DNA of 64,000 nt, taken from contig JAILWY010000016.1 in the NCBI GenBank assembly GCA_022113835.1, positions 809,501 through 873,500 of the forward strand, given 5' to 3'. The DNA is from Atopsyche davidsoni. Taxonomy: Eukaryota > Arthropoda > Insecta > Trichoptera > Hydrobiosidae. Below the pieces are notes generated by a model. The model saw only the letters and a program-made list of their open reading frames with translations. It made no database searches and had not been told where the DNA came from. Position 1 is the first letter of the stretch. Each line of letters begins with the position of its first letter. The position numbers and the translations under genes are program-made. This document shows positions 25,965-38,329 of this stretch, piece by piece.

Positions 25965-26546
25965 TTTATATTTTTCTCCTATAATATTTTATACAAAACT
26001 GCCACAGAAATTAGCAGACTTCAATTTATGATTTTCTAGCATTTAAAGATGTAAACTAATAAAACTAGAAAAACAAATGTACTTTTGACATTTGATTGAC
26101 CATAACCTCTATTACGTTTACTGACTCTATTTGAATGTCTATGGTTCAAGTGAAGGAGGGGGAGTAAGCTATTTGTGACAAGAATCTGATTTTTTAAATT
26201 AAAATAATAAAACACTTATTATTTTAAAAATGCCATTTTTGTTATAATTGATTATTTAGGTATAATAAATATATTTTATTCATTGGCATTATATTATGTG
26301 ACTTCGAGCGAGTACCACAATACCAGAAGCTACAAATACCCAGAGACAAGAATAATACCTCTATATTGATGACAGGTAGTTGTCAAAGAGACCGTATGGT
26401 TTTAAAAGGTTGAAAAATTGAAGTTATATACATAAAGTTATAAATGAAATTGTGCATTTTAGGATTAATTTCGCACTGAAACACATTTCTACGATTTTTC
26501 TATTATTTTTCTGTTAACGCGCAGACAAACTTTCAAATAATAAAAA
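25965..26546. promoter_or_regulatory. Shared divergent intergenic region, GatB / AIMP3
   Basis: The 582 bp between the start codons of GatB (-) and AIMP3 (+) must hold both 5' UTRs and promoters. No TATA box was evident at either side, as is common for housekeeping genes. Co-regulation is an inference. Confidence 0.5.
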
Positions 26547-28051
26547 ATGAATACGGTTTCAATAAATAGAATTGCGAAATATTTAGGTGTCCAAGATGGC
26601 AAAATTTCAGAAGATAACGAACAGGTAAATGAACTGATACTTATTCCTGTACTTTTGTTTCATTATCGAAGTATATTTTTTTGAGTTGTACCTATCTTAT
26701 TTACATGCTATAAGAGGTACCATAAAAATAGTGTTTTTTTATATATTGCAAATATTTGAGCTTATATATTATTTTTCATAAAAAAATTACACTGAAAATA
26801 AATACTACTATGTGCAGTGATTTTTAGGTAGCAGCAAGATTTGTGTATCACAATTGAAATGCGATGGTGGTGTATTATAAATGTAATGTCTTTTGTTTTT
26901 ATAAATAGATTGTAAAAATAAATGCTGGTGGTCAAGAATATTCAGGAGCTGCCACAGTTATCCTAAAGCTGGCAGAGAAAAGCAAACGAAATTCTTGGGT
27001 GGATCGAGAACAAGAGTGTCTAGTATACCAGTGGCTTGAGTTTGCTTCCCTGTATGGCTCGCAGTCTGTAATGAACCAGCAGAATGGAAAAGTTGTACTA
27101 AAGGCGAGTAGTTTAACTTTCATACTAAAACTTAAATAGAAGGATGCATGCATATATTGTATAAAAAAATTATCTTGTAATAGTTCACCTGTGGATCTTT
27201 TGTTAAGTACTTTATCCATATTCCTTGAATCCCCTAGATATAGAAAGATGCCTAAATCAATATAAAATGAACTTTCCAACATATTAGTTTGTAATTTATC
27301 TGTATTTTTTAGGAACTGAACAACTTCTTAGAGAATTGCTCTTACCTTGTTGGAAGTAGCAGGACCTTGGCCGATGTTGTCATTTATCATCTAGTTTACG
27401 AGTTTGTTGTAAGTTTAACTTTGAATAATTTTAAGTTAATATTCATAATTATTGAGTATTGTCAAATGGCTGTATCCATGGCTATCTAAATATTAATGAT
27501 ATAAGAGAGATTTTAATTTATGATATAATTTCTTTGATAGATAGGGATGCCTGGTTGCTAACATTACTTGTGTGGGAGGGTTTTGACGATTTTTAGTTTT
27601 GATATCGTGTGAATTTTCAGTTTCCTTGTAATATTTTTAAATGTAAAATTGTTTAAAATATTCAGTTCAAAAGTCAGTAAATGGAGAGTATAATGTAATG
27701 GCAGGCTTTAAGTAGTCATCTCTCAATAAACCCTAAAATTTGATACACTTAATTCATTTCTTGAAAAGGGCTCCAGTACCAGAGCCAAAACGTTGGAATA
27801 TTAAACAAAACTTGACACCTAAGAAAATAATTTCAATAATGAATATAGGTTTGACAATAATTTGTTTTTTTTTAAATTGGAAGGATTATTTTTTGTTTTA
27901 GGCATCACTTAGTCCAATGGAGAAGGAAGCCTTTATGAATTTCTCTCGCTGGTTCGACCACATACAGCAAGACCAAAAAGTACGCCAAGACAATTCTCTC
28001 ATCAATTTTTCCACCATTTACATTTCAAGCAGAGCTGCTGGCCGACATTAA
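26547..28051 (+). CDS. AIMP3: AIMP3 / eukaryotic translation elongation factor 1 epsilon-1
   Basis: Auxiliary p18 component of the multi-aminoacyl-tRNA synthetase complex, related to eEF1 and the glutathione-transferase fold. Exons 26547-26624, 26909-27103, 27313-27408 and 27902-28051 give 172 aa, matching the usual 170-180. The short N-terminal thioredoxin-like part (MNTVSINRIAKYLGVQDGK) is followed by the GST-C-like helical region: VYQWLEFA, LNNFLENCSYLVGSSRTLAD, VVYHLVYEF, FMNFSRWFDHIQ. The NxxL....YLVG...TLAD block is diagnostic. Intron 2 begins with GC (AAG|GCGAGT) and ends in AG; reading through would give a stop after about 12 codons, and the GC splice restores the conserved block. A polyadenylation signal AATAAA lies at 28074-28079. 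In other animals the protein also acts in the nucleus in the DNA damage response (known of the family). Confidence 0.93.
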
Positions 28052-28655
28052 TTAAGTGATATTTATTTTTGTGAATAAAATAAATGTAAAAATTTAAGTC
28101 AAACAACTTCATCTCAATTTATTTAAAAAATGTTTGCAGAAAAACCTCTCTTTTTTCTGCATGGCTTTAGCTTCCGGAATTATTCAAATGTCACAGTAAA
28201 GAATCAATTCTTTAAATTATTGGTATCTTTTTTTATACTGTCCAGTAGCCGACAACAAATTTCATATGACCAAGAAGTCTTTCAACCGCTTCATTCTGCA
28301 GGAGTCCAGGGTGTTATTGGAAGTGTCTAAGAGTAGCTGCAAGTTTGAAGAGATTTTTGCGTCTCCAACATTTGACTGACAACTTGTATTTGCGATGTCA
28401 AAAGGATTTTCTTTCAACTATTAAAATGAAATAAGTGACATCAAAAGAAAATATTTATTCCAAACAATATGCAAAGAATGTATAAAATATATAAATATGA
28501 AAATGTTATAAAATAAATAAAGGTTAGAAAAGCAACAAAATTAAACCCAAAAATGATGAAGTCATTTTAAGATTATATATTTATTTTAAATATTAATATT
28601 TTCGGAAAACTAAATTAGTAATTAAGCTCAGTAAAATAATTTTATTTTCTAATTA

Positions 28656-29843
28656 TTAAAATGGTGGTCCAATTTTTCCAAAAGAATCATTAATTCCCTT
28701 GGAAGAGTCCTCAGCAGTTTTTGTTCCATCAGTAGCAGACTTGCTGGGATCTGCCATGCCCTTGAGAGTGTCAGGGTCCACGGGAGGAGTCATCGGAGGA
28801 TCTATGGGTGGAGCAAATGCTGAGCCAAAGTCTGCTGGATTGGCTGCGCACAATGTAATGGCCACCAAGAAAAAAGCCAGCGATATCTGTAAATAAGTAT
28901 AAGATTATATAATAAAATATAATTTTTTCAAGTTATTTAATTCCAAAACACTGAAAGATTTGATATATGTTGCTATATAAAATAATGGAGAGAACTAACC
29001 ATAATGGACCGGATTTATCATCCGAGGACATATTTTTCAAAAGCATCAAAGGCGTTATTTTAATGTTTTTTTAAAATCTATATTTATAACTTGAGAGAAT
29101 TTAAAATGCACACATAATTAGTATTAGATATTACAAGGAAGAAAATTCAAGGTGAAAATATTAACTCCAATGTCAATGATTATTTAGATTTCAAATCAAT
29201 TCAATCATCCACTTCAAATGAATAACACATCTTTAATCAAAAATACCCAAAAATTGTTTGCTCAATAGAACTTGTGCTTTTAGGTTTAAACGTAACTTCA
29301 GTTTTAAAAGATTGGTAAATTGAGATTTATATTAAATAAGTACTTAAAATTTTTGACAGAGAGTACTTGGTGGAATTACATTTTAATATTTTAAATAAAA
29401 TACTTTTTATGATTTTTCCGCAAATTAAATTTTATTGGTGACCGGTTCTGGTCAACCTTTCACGTTGGCATTATCAAACTGAGAGAAATGAGATCAATTT
29501 GATAATGCCAACGTGAAAGGTTGGCGAAACTGGTCACCAATAAAATTAAACATGTGGAAAAATCATAAAAGTATTTTATTTAAAACATTTATATTAAATA
29601 ACATCATTTAAAAATTATGTGAGTTGTTTCTAGAAACAGAAATATTTTTTAAAGCACTACAAAATTGATGATAGGGTTTGATTGTTTTAAAAAATAGTTT
29701 ACTTTAAATAATATCATAATTAATTTTCAACGACTTTTTGTACTAAATTTTTTAAAATAAACCAACTTTGAGAGATTTATTCTTATCAAAGTGAAAAAGA
29801 AATTACCGTTAAAAAAATAAATAATTACCTTGTACTTGTACAT
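28656..29843 (-). CDS. Small proline-rich secreted protein
   Basis: Two minus-strand exons, 29843-29829 (five codons, MYKYK) and 28886-28656, give 81 aa. The signal peptide is ISLAFFLVAITLCAA after MYKYK. The mature part starts near NPADFG, with a Pro-rich segment (APPIDPPMTPPVDPD) and a Lys/Asp/Ser-rich tail ending FGKIGPPF. The 5' exon is supported by a TATA box 75-80 bp upstream of the ATG and a donor AAG|GTAATT. An alternative first exon ending at an ATG near 29000 is possible but has no promoter signal. No family recognised and no cysteines. The micro-exon before the signal peptide is the same device used by the peptide genes at 38-64 kb, but there is no second intron or furin site. Confidence 0.65.
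29394..29583 (+). mobile_element. Foldback MITE, copy 1
   Basis: A near-perfect palindrome. Arms of about 90 bp run from AAATAAAATACTTTTTATG through GGTGACCGGTT and CAACCTTTCACGTTGGCA, with a loop of about 20 nt, and back. A partial outer repeat (GACAGAGAGTACTTGGTGG) lies at 29355. A related copy is at 40350-40763 and single arms at 35835-35885 and 54872-54935. It lies in the intron of the proline-rich secreted protein gene. Confidence 0.8.
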
Positions 29844-29915
29844 GTTGAACTATTTTCAGTGTGTTGTAACTTCACCAGGCTGTGATGATTTCTGCTCAGC
29901 TCTCTGTTTCTTTTT

Positions 29916-29923
29916 ATTTTATA
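29916..29923 (-). promoter_or_regulatory. TATA box of the proline-rich secreted protein gene
   Basis: TATAAAAT on the minus strand, placing transcription start near 29890 and the ATG at 29843. Confidence 0.6.
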
Positions 29924-32690
29924 CCATCTTAGGCTATTAAATTTTCTTTCGCCATTATTATAATTGAATAATTTTTGTATTGTAAATGTCAATATAATTT
30001 GTACCGACAATAAGATCACATTAGACAGGGGTAGTTAAATATTTTAATAATAATTGAAACTACGAAAATACGCTTTACGCTGATGCGAAAACGTGTAACG
30101 CTTTGTTTATGGCAGTAGTCTAAAGTGCGTTTGTTTGATAGATCAGAGTTTTTGGCACGTAAAATCACGCCAACGTATCTGAGCAAGCCGACCAACGCAT
30201 TTGCATCGTATTACAGTGAGCAATGTTAACATTTTTAGATTCAGTAATTTTTTATAGTTTTTATGAGTTTTTTTTCAAAGCAAATCACAAAGCCATAATT
30301 CAAAGTCACTCTTCAAAAATATTTCTGGAAGATCTAGCGAAACGTTTAATGCTTTTTATATTATATACGCCTTTGTATATTAATGTATGTGTATATATAT
30401 ATATATGCCTTTTCATATTAAATATAAATATAATGCTTGAACACACCTGGTCTGCTGTTTGTTTATTTTTTGCGCGCAAAGGTTTGCGTAACCTCTGTGA
30501 CAAGCACCTTTGATTGAATGGTTAACAAAGTCTTAAGGAATCTATAATTTTTTATTTTTTTTAATGATGAGAGCGCATTCAACAGGATGGTTTTTTTGTT
30601 GAATTTCACACCCGGAAGTAATGAAAACCAAATTCCGATATTTAGTCCAAAGTAAAAAAGGACAAAACAATTAAACCGATGATAGTACTTAACCATTTTT
30701 ATTAGTTATAGTATTTTTCTCTAAAGAAGGCATACATTTCCAAACATGAGTTTTTTAGTAAATATTTGGTTTTTAATTTATTGATGGTGTAATAAATATA
30801 ATACACCCAATCAATTTATATTTTGAATAAGAGTCCGATGATAATTTCCGTAAACCAGCTGTTGCTTATCAGTAACAACTCATCCTGTATATTTGAAAAA
30901 TAATTTATTGAAATTCACTGACGACGTATTTAATTCACACAGAAATGCGATTGTTTGCGATTTCTGTAATAATTAATCACGATCGTTAGTAATTTGTACT
31001 GACTTGATCAGTGGCGTACCCAGGGAGGATGGCTTATATAATGTTTTTGTCTTAATTACAAAAGAATAAAGATAAATAATATATTTTTGAAAGAAAGTAG
31101 TTGGTGTTATTCCATTGTAATATATATTTTTAATAAAAAGATTTTGATTGAAATTATTGAGAACCGCCCCCAGTCGCAAAAGCTCTGTTCTTAAAAAAAA
31201 CATGTAAAGGCAGTTGCTTCCAGCCTTTAAATTGCCTCTGGTGTCCAACCGGACACCAGAGGCAGTCCATTGCCTGGCGAAATCATGTCATTTAATTAAT
31301 TTAATTGTCACTTTATTTTTCTATGTCGAAAGTCGTTGATTTTTTTACAGAGTATTAAGAAAACTATAAATTATATTTATCTATTTTTTATTATTTACTT
31401 AACTTTCATTTTCAGGGTAAAATAAAATCTTGAAGATGTTGAAAAATTGGATAAAATGACGACTTTTCAAAACCAAAGTTTGTTAAAAAAAATTTTTTTA
31501 ATTTTCAAATTAATTTTCTAGATAGGGTATATAATTAATCTTTTAATTCCAGTTGAAAAAAGGACTATTAAATGTTTAAGATTCTTGGAGCAGGTACATA
31601 ACGAAACTCCAAATTCCGACACTTCAATCGGAAAAACACATTTTTATCATATAAAAGTAAATTTATAAGAAATAAAAAAATCTTCGTTTTGGAAGAAGAG
31701 ATGTATTTAACTTTTTGAATTTAATTTTTTTTGTTTGGTACGGATTTTTTGCAATAGGTACGAGAACATTTTTCTCCTCGTTTTGTGTGTGAATCGATTA
31801 AAAGTAAAACGCATTCTATGCATTGGTTTAAAGTAGGTATGCAATAAATATATAAGTAGACTGATACGATCATTTGTATTTTTGAATAATTTTATTTCAT
31901 GAGCGGGAGACATAATGGGTCAGATAATCTACGGCGAGAAGTCTATAACTGCACCGCTTTGTAGGGGAAGAAAGAAAAAAAAAAAAAAGGCCAGTTATGC
32001 TTCAGGTGTTTGCTTTGTTGCATCGTAAATATTTTTTTCCTTTCATTTGAATTGAGACGAAAAGAGGTTTGGGACAATTTTTACAGAATTGAAAAATATT
32101 TATCACTTTATCAAACTTATTAACTTTGCACGGAATTCCGCCAATGGCGAGCAGCCGTATGATACACTGAATCATTGAATATTTTTGGAATTCATTATTA
32201 TGATTTTAGAAGGCATCTAAGACAACGAAGCTTTGATTATTCCAATGTAAGAATTGAAGGCCCTAAGCAGAAAAGAAGGTAAGAAGGCAAAAAAAAATCA
32301 TGCGGTTGTGGCTATTTTGATACTTCCTCGGCATACACGGGAAAACCACAATAGTCTGCAATAGATAAGGTTTTGTCACCAAAGGTTCTCCTTCCCTTTG
32401 AACCTTATTTAATATTTATGTAACAAAAGAGTTGGGAGATTACGACAATTTTAAAAAGTAACACTTACGCCTTTCAAGCTCTCCGAAGCCGTTGAATGTA
32501 TAAAGTGCTAATTATCCCTTTATATTTGGTTATTCAAACTTATTTGTTTTTTGATTAAAACTATACATTTTACATTATTAGTTAATGGATTATGCAGTTT
32601 TTTGATTTTTTTGGTTTCCCGAAGGCAGGCTGATAATTTTGACCCCGAACAAAGAAAGATGGCCCGCACTATTTCTAATCCAACCAAAGC
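29924..32690. other. Intergenic spacer, 30-32.7 kb
   Basis: AT-rich, with a TA run near 30394-30405, a perfect short hairpin at 31233-31264 (listed) and A-rich runs near 31973-31988. No exon, domain or RNA gene is supportable. Confidence 0.45.
31233..31264 (+). repeat. Perfect hairpin, 14-bp arms
   Basis: TGCCTCTGGTGTCC and its exact reverse complement are separated by AACC. It is GC-rich in an AT-rich setting; neighbouring GGCAGT/GGCA words suggest it is the core of a larger decayed palindrome. Confidence 0.8.
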
Positions 32691-35376
32691 TTATTTTATG
32701 GAACTTTCGTTAGTCTCCTCGTCCATAATGGTCTTCCGTTTTCTCAGCTGGAGTCCCATGCAGTTATCCAAAATATTGGAGTAAGAACAGCCATTGTCTT
32801 CCGGCTCTAAAAACACAAAACAAATTATAAAATAGTCTGTTAACAATACGTAGGTTATCGATTCATACACAAAACAACGAGAAAATAACCTCTGATATTT
32901 TCACAGATAATATCGACAAAAGTGCACTATAAATTTTTTTGTCAGATTCTGCGAAATCACATAAAAAAAGACAAAAAGCGAACCCAGTTGAAATTAATTG
33001 TTGGTTTATTTTCAGTTTTGTCTTGTCGTGCTTAGGGCTAAGCTTTATCGAATAGCTAAATCGAATTTGCCTACCATTTCGTAGGGAAAGTCACAAAAAG
33101 AAAGCTGGAAAGAAAGCGGTTGTGATATGACTTTCGTAAACGTGTTAACTAACAACCAACCGACAATTTGTATTGTATGTAGCATTATTGTACAATATTT
33201 AAGTTTTTTTAAAAACAAAACTAAACAATATTAGACTCGCAACCGTGTCGGGATTAACAGTAATGCCATCTATCTAAGATAAGTTATGTTAGTTTGTTAT
33301 TGTATTGTGAATGAGTAAAAGCGTTTTACCACAGAATGGCAGCAGCCAAGAATTTAAAATAATTAAATTGCCGTTACCAGCCGCTAGCTCCTGGAAGCAC
33401 GCCTTGATCTGCTTCTCGAGAAGAGATCTGCTTTGTTCCGATGGCACATTGTCCTGAAGAAGACGATAGAACAAGGCTTCCTTAGGGATTCCCCTGTCAT
33501 CCACCTGTAATACGGGGAGTTGGCTCTTAAACACGTGGTTTAAAAATAAAAAAACTAAAAGTAGTTGAAATAGTTTATCTAAAAATATCTACACCACATT
33601 TATGAAATGTACATTGAAGGTATTTATTATAGCTAGACTAATGCTTCTTCGAAAAAAAACCGGTGAGTAATTGATGTATTGTCTAACAAAAAACATTTTA
33701 TTTAAAGTCAGTTCAAATAAACTGACGTGCCGGCTTGATAAGTACGGAGTGTTTCCATAAAATGTACAGGGAAATAGTCTAATATATTATTGCAACTGTA
33801 CTAGAAATAATATTTGCCAACAGTTTATTCTTAATTTATGTGTAAATATAAAAAAAACTTACTATTTGCAAGTTGGTAAAGACACATTGACTCAGGCACT
33901 AAAAACAAGAATATTTATATATAAGTAAAAGAACTAACTGTAAAAGAACAAATCACATTTTTATGGTAGTTAAAAGTAGTTGCTGCTATTAAAAAACTAT
34001 TATTGTTGAAAAAATAGACGAACTGAAATATTGGATCAACTATCAAAACTTGAGGCCCCTTAATGTCCAAGAAAATACAACGATTATAAAAAGCCTTCAT
34101 ACTTGCAAGCAATTCAACCTATAAATTATTTGCTTCCATAAAATTTCCCGATTAGCATTGCAAGGGAATAATTACTTTGTTTCAGAGAAAAACATTGCCT
34201 GCTCATGTTGAGAAAAAAAAATTCTCACGATTCGATTACTTTGTACTCGCTAGGGCAGTCCAGTAGATTAGTTTTGATACAATACCCATTTGTACGAAAA
34301 TTAATAAGTCAAGATTCGATTAATATTTTATATAATATATATATAGGTGATTGAGTGCTTTGTATAATAATGGCCGCCCAAACCAAATACATTTACTATA
34401 GGTAATTTTTATAAACCGAAAATAATAATTGTGTTTTTTGAGACGGGTGAGATTCGAGATCTCATCTCCAGGGCTATTGCGGCATTTTGCTTTAGCTAAT
34501 TGAGCTACAGTGTGACTGAGAAAGAACTTAAATCTTTACATGCATGCGCGGAACTGATGAGCCGATGCGATTTGATTGCTGACTTACTTCATTTTTATTG
34601 GCCGCCTTCACCAATTTGTCGAACCGCTTCCTCCTGGTGGTGGCCGAGTCGGCAGATCTGATTCCTCTGGTCATGAACGGGTCATAATAGTTAGTGGTCA
34701 GGTTCAGGTTCTTGACGCTCCTGAAGTTTCTGTCGTCCATCAAGTTCCTGAACCCTGGCGAAAACCTCCCCCCACGGCTGTCGAAGTTGTTGCTCTGCGA
34801 GTTCTGGTCATAGGTGGAGGAGTTCTGGTCCTGCAGTGATCTTCCATAACCGCCATTTGTACTACCGCCCCTTGCATTGTGGTTTTGATTACTATAGTTG
34901 TTATTTGTGCTGTATGTACTATTCCTTTTTTCGTGATTGTAGATGCTGTCCACGTTTGATCTATCGTCGTTTTCGTCATTCCAAGATCTTCCTTGGCTCT
35001 TTCTGTTCTCGTCGTAGTCCCACTCCCCACTGTTACTTTCGTCCAAAGATTTCTCTCTTAGATACTTATGAATCTCTTCCAACATCCCATAAACGTTTCT
35101 TCGGCCTCTAAACAACGAATCTCTTTTACTTTCTTCTTTTTGGACCTCTCGTTTGGTCAAAATCTTTTTGAGCTTATCTTCGGGGCTTCCAGACCTTCGT
35201 TCAAATTCTTCTTTTGCTACTTTTCTGTCTTCTTTTATTTCTCCACAATCTTCCATTGCTTTGGCTATTTCTTCCTTCATTAAATTGGCATTATTTTGAT
35301 TAACTTCTGCAAGACTTTGATTAAAATAAACAGTAAATAATAGGCAAGCTATGATTATGGTCGTAGCCATATTCAT
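32691..35376 (-). CDS. Atypical odorant-binding protein with a very long C1-C2 insert
   Basis: Four minus-strand exons, 35376-34588, 33898-33863, 33504-33378 and 32806-32691, join in frame to 355 aa. The signal peptide is MATTIIIACLLFTVYFNQSLA (from the second Met). The six OBP cysteines are present: C1 in MEDCGEIK; C2 and C3 in exon 2 (CLSQCVFTN, 12 codons only); C4 in KACFQELAA; C5 and C6 in NGCSYSNILDNCMG. The C2-xxx-C3 spacing and the GIPKEALFYRLL helix are classical. Between C1 and C2 lie over 200 residues rich in Lys/Glu/Arg, then Asn/Ser/Gly (YSNQNHNARGGSTNGGYG), ending SATTRRKRFDKLVKAANKN. Length and insert recall conserved atypical OBPs such as Obp59a, linked to moisture sensing in flies, but the symbol is not certain. 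RGRR and TTRRKR could be processing sites. The tail after C6 is basic then acidic. A TATA box lies upstream. Confidence 0.82.
34435..34580 (-). repeat. tRNA-derived SINE-like fragment
   Basis: The minus strand has an A-box-like TAGCTCAATTAGCTAAAGC and a B-box-like ATCTCGAATCTC. A 5' part, ACTGAGAAAGAACTTAAATC and onward, recurs at about 1519-1585. It sits in and just beyond the first intron donor of the OBP gene. Confidence 0.5.
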
Positions 35377-35423
35377 GGCAAAGGTTTACCAGAAACTATT
35401 GTGAATTTCAGGTTGCAGGGCAA

Positions 35424-35431
35424 CTTTTATA
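35424..35431 (-). promoter_or_regulatory. TATA box of the OBP gene
   Basis: TATAAAAG on the minus strand, about 50 bp upstream of the ATG at 35376, consistent with a short 5' UTR. Confidence 0.65.
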
Positions 35432-38159
35432 CTTGCTGATTGAATGGACAAGTCTGTTTGATTGATTGCTGTCTGGTGCACTGTGGATGCAGAAGAGGAT
35501 GCTCCAATCAACTCCAGACATGTTGCATTCATAAACAGATCAATGATCATAGATTGAAAGTAGGTAATGAGATGTGATTACTGATTAATACAATTCATAA
35601 GCATAACAATAAATGTGTTGATGTATACTGTCAAGATTTCGAAAAATAAAGGTTCAATGCTTATGTATACATATTTTTTACTTTATCAAAAAACCATAAA
35701 TAGGAAATGTCCTTATCTAGCAGTGGTTTACGATGAGAGCAAGAAATGTACCAAAACCGAAATATAAATATTGTTTGATTTTGATAATAAGAGTCAAGGA
35801 CCCTGTGATTTATCCTAAACTTGAATAATACAGTCCCTTAATACTTGGTGGAATTCTGTTTTAATATTTTACATAAAATATACATTACCAAAAAAAAATA
35901 TTTTTTTGATTTTGAAAAATACCATCACAAAACTTTTTTTATTTAGAACGTTTTATGCGAGAAAATCGGTTCTTCTTATTATGCAGAATCGTGTTATAAA
36001 TTATTTAAAAAAAATCTATGAATCATCAAACCTGCATTCTGGTAAATCAAGTGTTATTACACAAGTAACAATGAAAAGGTAAATACAGGTATATTTATAC
36101 ACACACACACACACATATATATATATATTTTTTAAATATGTCAATATTTTTGAATTTACTTTTAATAATATCTGAACTATTTTTAAAATACAAAATTAAT
36201 ACTGGAAGTTTTACGAAAATGTTTTCTGGAATGTGATTTTAAGTACAAAAAGGTTGTGGATTTTTGTCCTTTATCTTTTGATCATTTACAGTTAATTAAT
36301 TATGAATTTTCGAACTTTGCAATTCTGTCATCAGTGATTGCAAATTCCGAAAAATTCCGCGATGTACGGTGCGATGGTCTTGAGTTTTATTGTTAGAAGT
36401 AATTATCAAAGAGCTGGAAGCAATTTCGATGATTACAGGTGGTGAGGATGCTCAAGGTTAATTAAATATTGGATTCCCACCGGGTTTTTTTGTATAACTT
36501 TGTAGTTAATTCACTCCCTCATTGGTTTATTTGGAAATATCGTTTTCTTATTTTAATTCGTTTTCATGTATGTTGTATGAACTCTCCTGACGAAAAAAAA
36601 GTGAGAAGTATAAAATAATTAATACAGCTTGTTTTAATAATTGTTTCAAAGTCTGGGATAAAAACCAACCAGACAAACAGTGTGGCTGTGGTTTTCGATA
36701 GGAGTTTTAATTTACTAGTCTGCGAGGAGTCCCCAATGTTAGCATTATCAATGCAAAGAGCAATTTTAATAACAGCAAACATATAATATTCTATAGATCC
36801 TAGAAAACACAGAATACATCATATAAAGGCAGATGCTATAAAGTTGAATGATTAATCATTAATGATGACGGTAATAAATATATACTGAAGCTTTATACGA
36901 GGTTGAGAAAAACTGCAAATTGCCAATTTTCAGCAAATAAAACTGCAACAATAAAGTTTAAAGATTATTGCAAGACAATACAGAAATAAATTAAATAAGA
37001 CTACATTTAAAAACAATCTTATTTATTAAAAAAAATATTTTTTGTATGATTTATTTGAGTGCATTTTATCTTTGATTAATTTTTTAGTTGTTATATAACG
37101 CATTGATTTTCTAAAAATCAATTTTCAGTTATAAATTTGATAAAATGGAATTTGCGTACATGGGTTTTGTTTCTCGAGAGTGTATCACGTTTCATTTTAA
37201 ATTCACACCAAAAACAATTAATAATATAAATAATCTAATGGCTAAAGAGTTGTGATCGTGTTTTTTTTAATGCTTTCGTCTCTCTTCTTTTTTAAACCCA
37301 AGGGTTCATTCTTGGCAGACCGGTTTAATTTGTAATACTCGCTTTATGCACGGCAGAATCAATGCACTTTGTATTTGACTTGTAAGTACTCTAGAATTTT
37401 ATTTTAAAGTTAAAAATAGAAATTAATCGTATTGAGATTTTTCTCTTGTTTCGCGTGTGATTCGATAACGTCAAAGAGATAATGTAATTTTTTCTAACTA
37501 TTTTAGTTTTCAGTTAATATGTACCCGTTTTTTTTCTCAGTGGTGGCGTGCTTGTATTTAATTTAACATTAATATAAAGTCCGGAGGGAATCCCGAGTCG
37601 TATTTAATTTTTCTATAAGGCACTACATTCGACGTCATTGTTAGCATACTCAATTAGTGTCGTGTATTACTGCGAATGAATCATTCAGTGAATACACATT
37701 CAAGACACACGAACGTCAGACTATTCTAAGCGCAAAAAATACAATGAAATATATTTCTATGAATTAAATAATAATTTCAAAATTTATTTAAGCAGACTTT
37801 TTTAAATTTAATTTGGTTCTTTGTCCGTCGTTTCGGCTCCGGTACTGGAGTGATCTTCAAGGAACAAAAGCACAAATCGTTTAATTTTACAAATCTCTTG
37901 ACATTATCGATTTGTTTTAATAAGCTGAGATGATGACGATTATAAATATTTAATAATAAAACAACATCTTTGTTATACATGCAAGCTAAAATGTGAAAAA
38001 TACGCATGCATTATTAAGATAAACAAAACAGGGGTTAAATATAAAATATTTTTTGAGGAAGTAACCAAACTTTGACGCAATAATTAACAAAAGTATTGAT
38101 GGAAAATTTGATGATTTCGAATACGCCATGAAAATAAATAATTCACATTAACATATTCA

Positions 38160-38237
<78 letters not shown>

Positions 38238-38323
38238 TTAGGCTATACTTAGGATATTCTGGCGTTTATATGATGATGTTTGCTGACTTGTTATTGCTCT
38301 CGGCTAGAATACCAGTTTAGCTT
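35432..38323. other. Intergenic spacer, 35.4-38.3 kb
   Basis: AT-rich. It holds a foldback-MITE arm (35835-35885), a CA/TA microsatellite (about 36100-36129), a minus-strand copy of the hammerhead-like motif (37828-37866) and the long TA run at 38164-38236. No gene was found. Confidence 0.5.
38164..38236 (+). repeat. (TA)n microsatellite, about 73 bp
   Basis: Uninterrupted alternating AT just upstream of peptide gene A. It is likely variable in length and prone to cruciform formation. Confidence 0.95.
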
Positions 38324-38329
38324 TATAAG
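38324..38329 (+). promoter_or_regulatory. TATA box of peptide gene A
   Basis: TATAAG, about 80 bp upstream of the ATG, with an Inr-like GCAGTTC about 30 bp downstream. Confidence 0.5.

Noticed and set aside
34576..35283. Plus-strand open stretches opposite the OBP first exon
   Set aside because: Shadows of the minus-strand coding exon, which has signal peptide, cysteine and splice evidence.
38164..38236. Long TA run considered as an origin or regulatory AT element
   Set aside because: Plain microsatellite with no other supporting signal.
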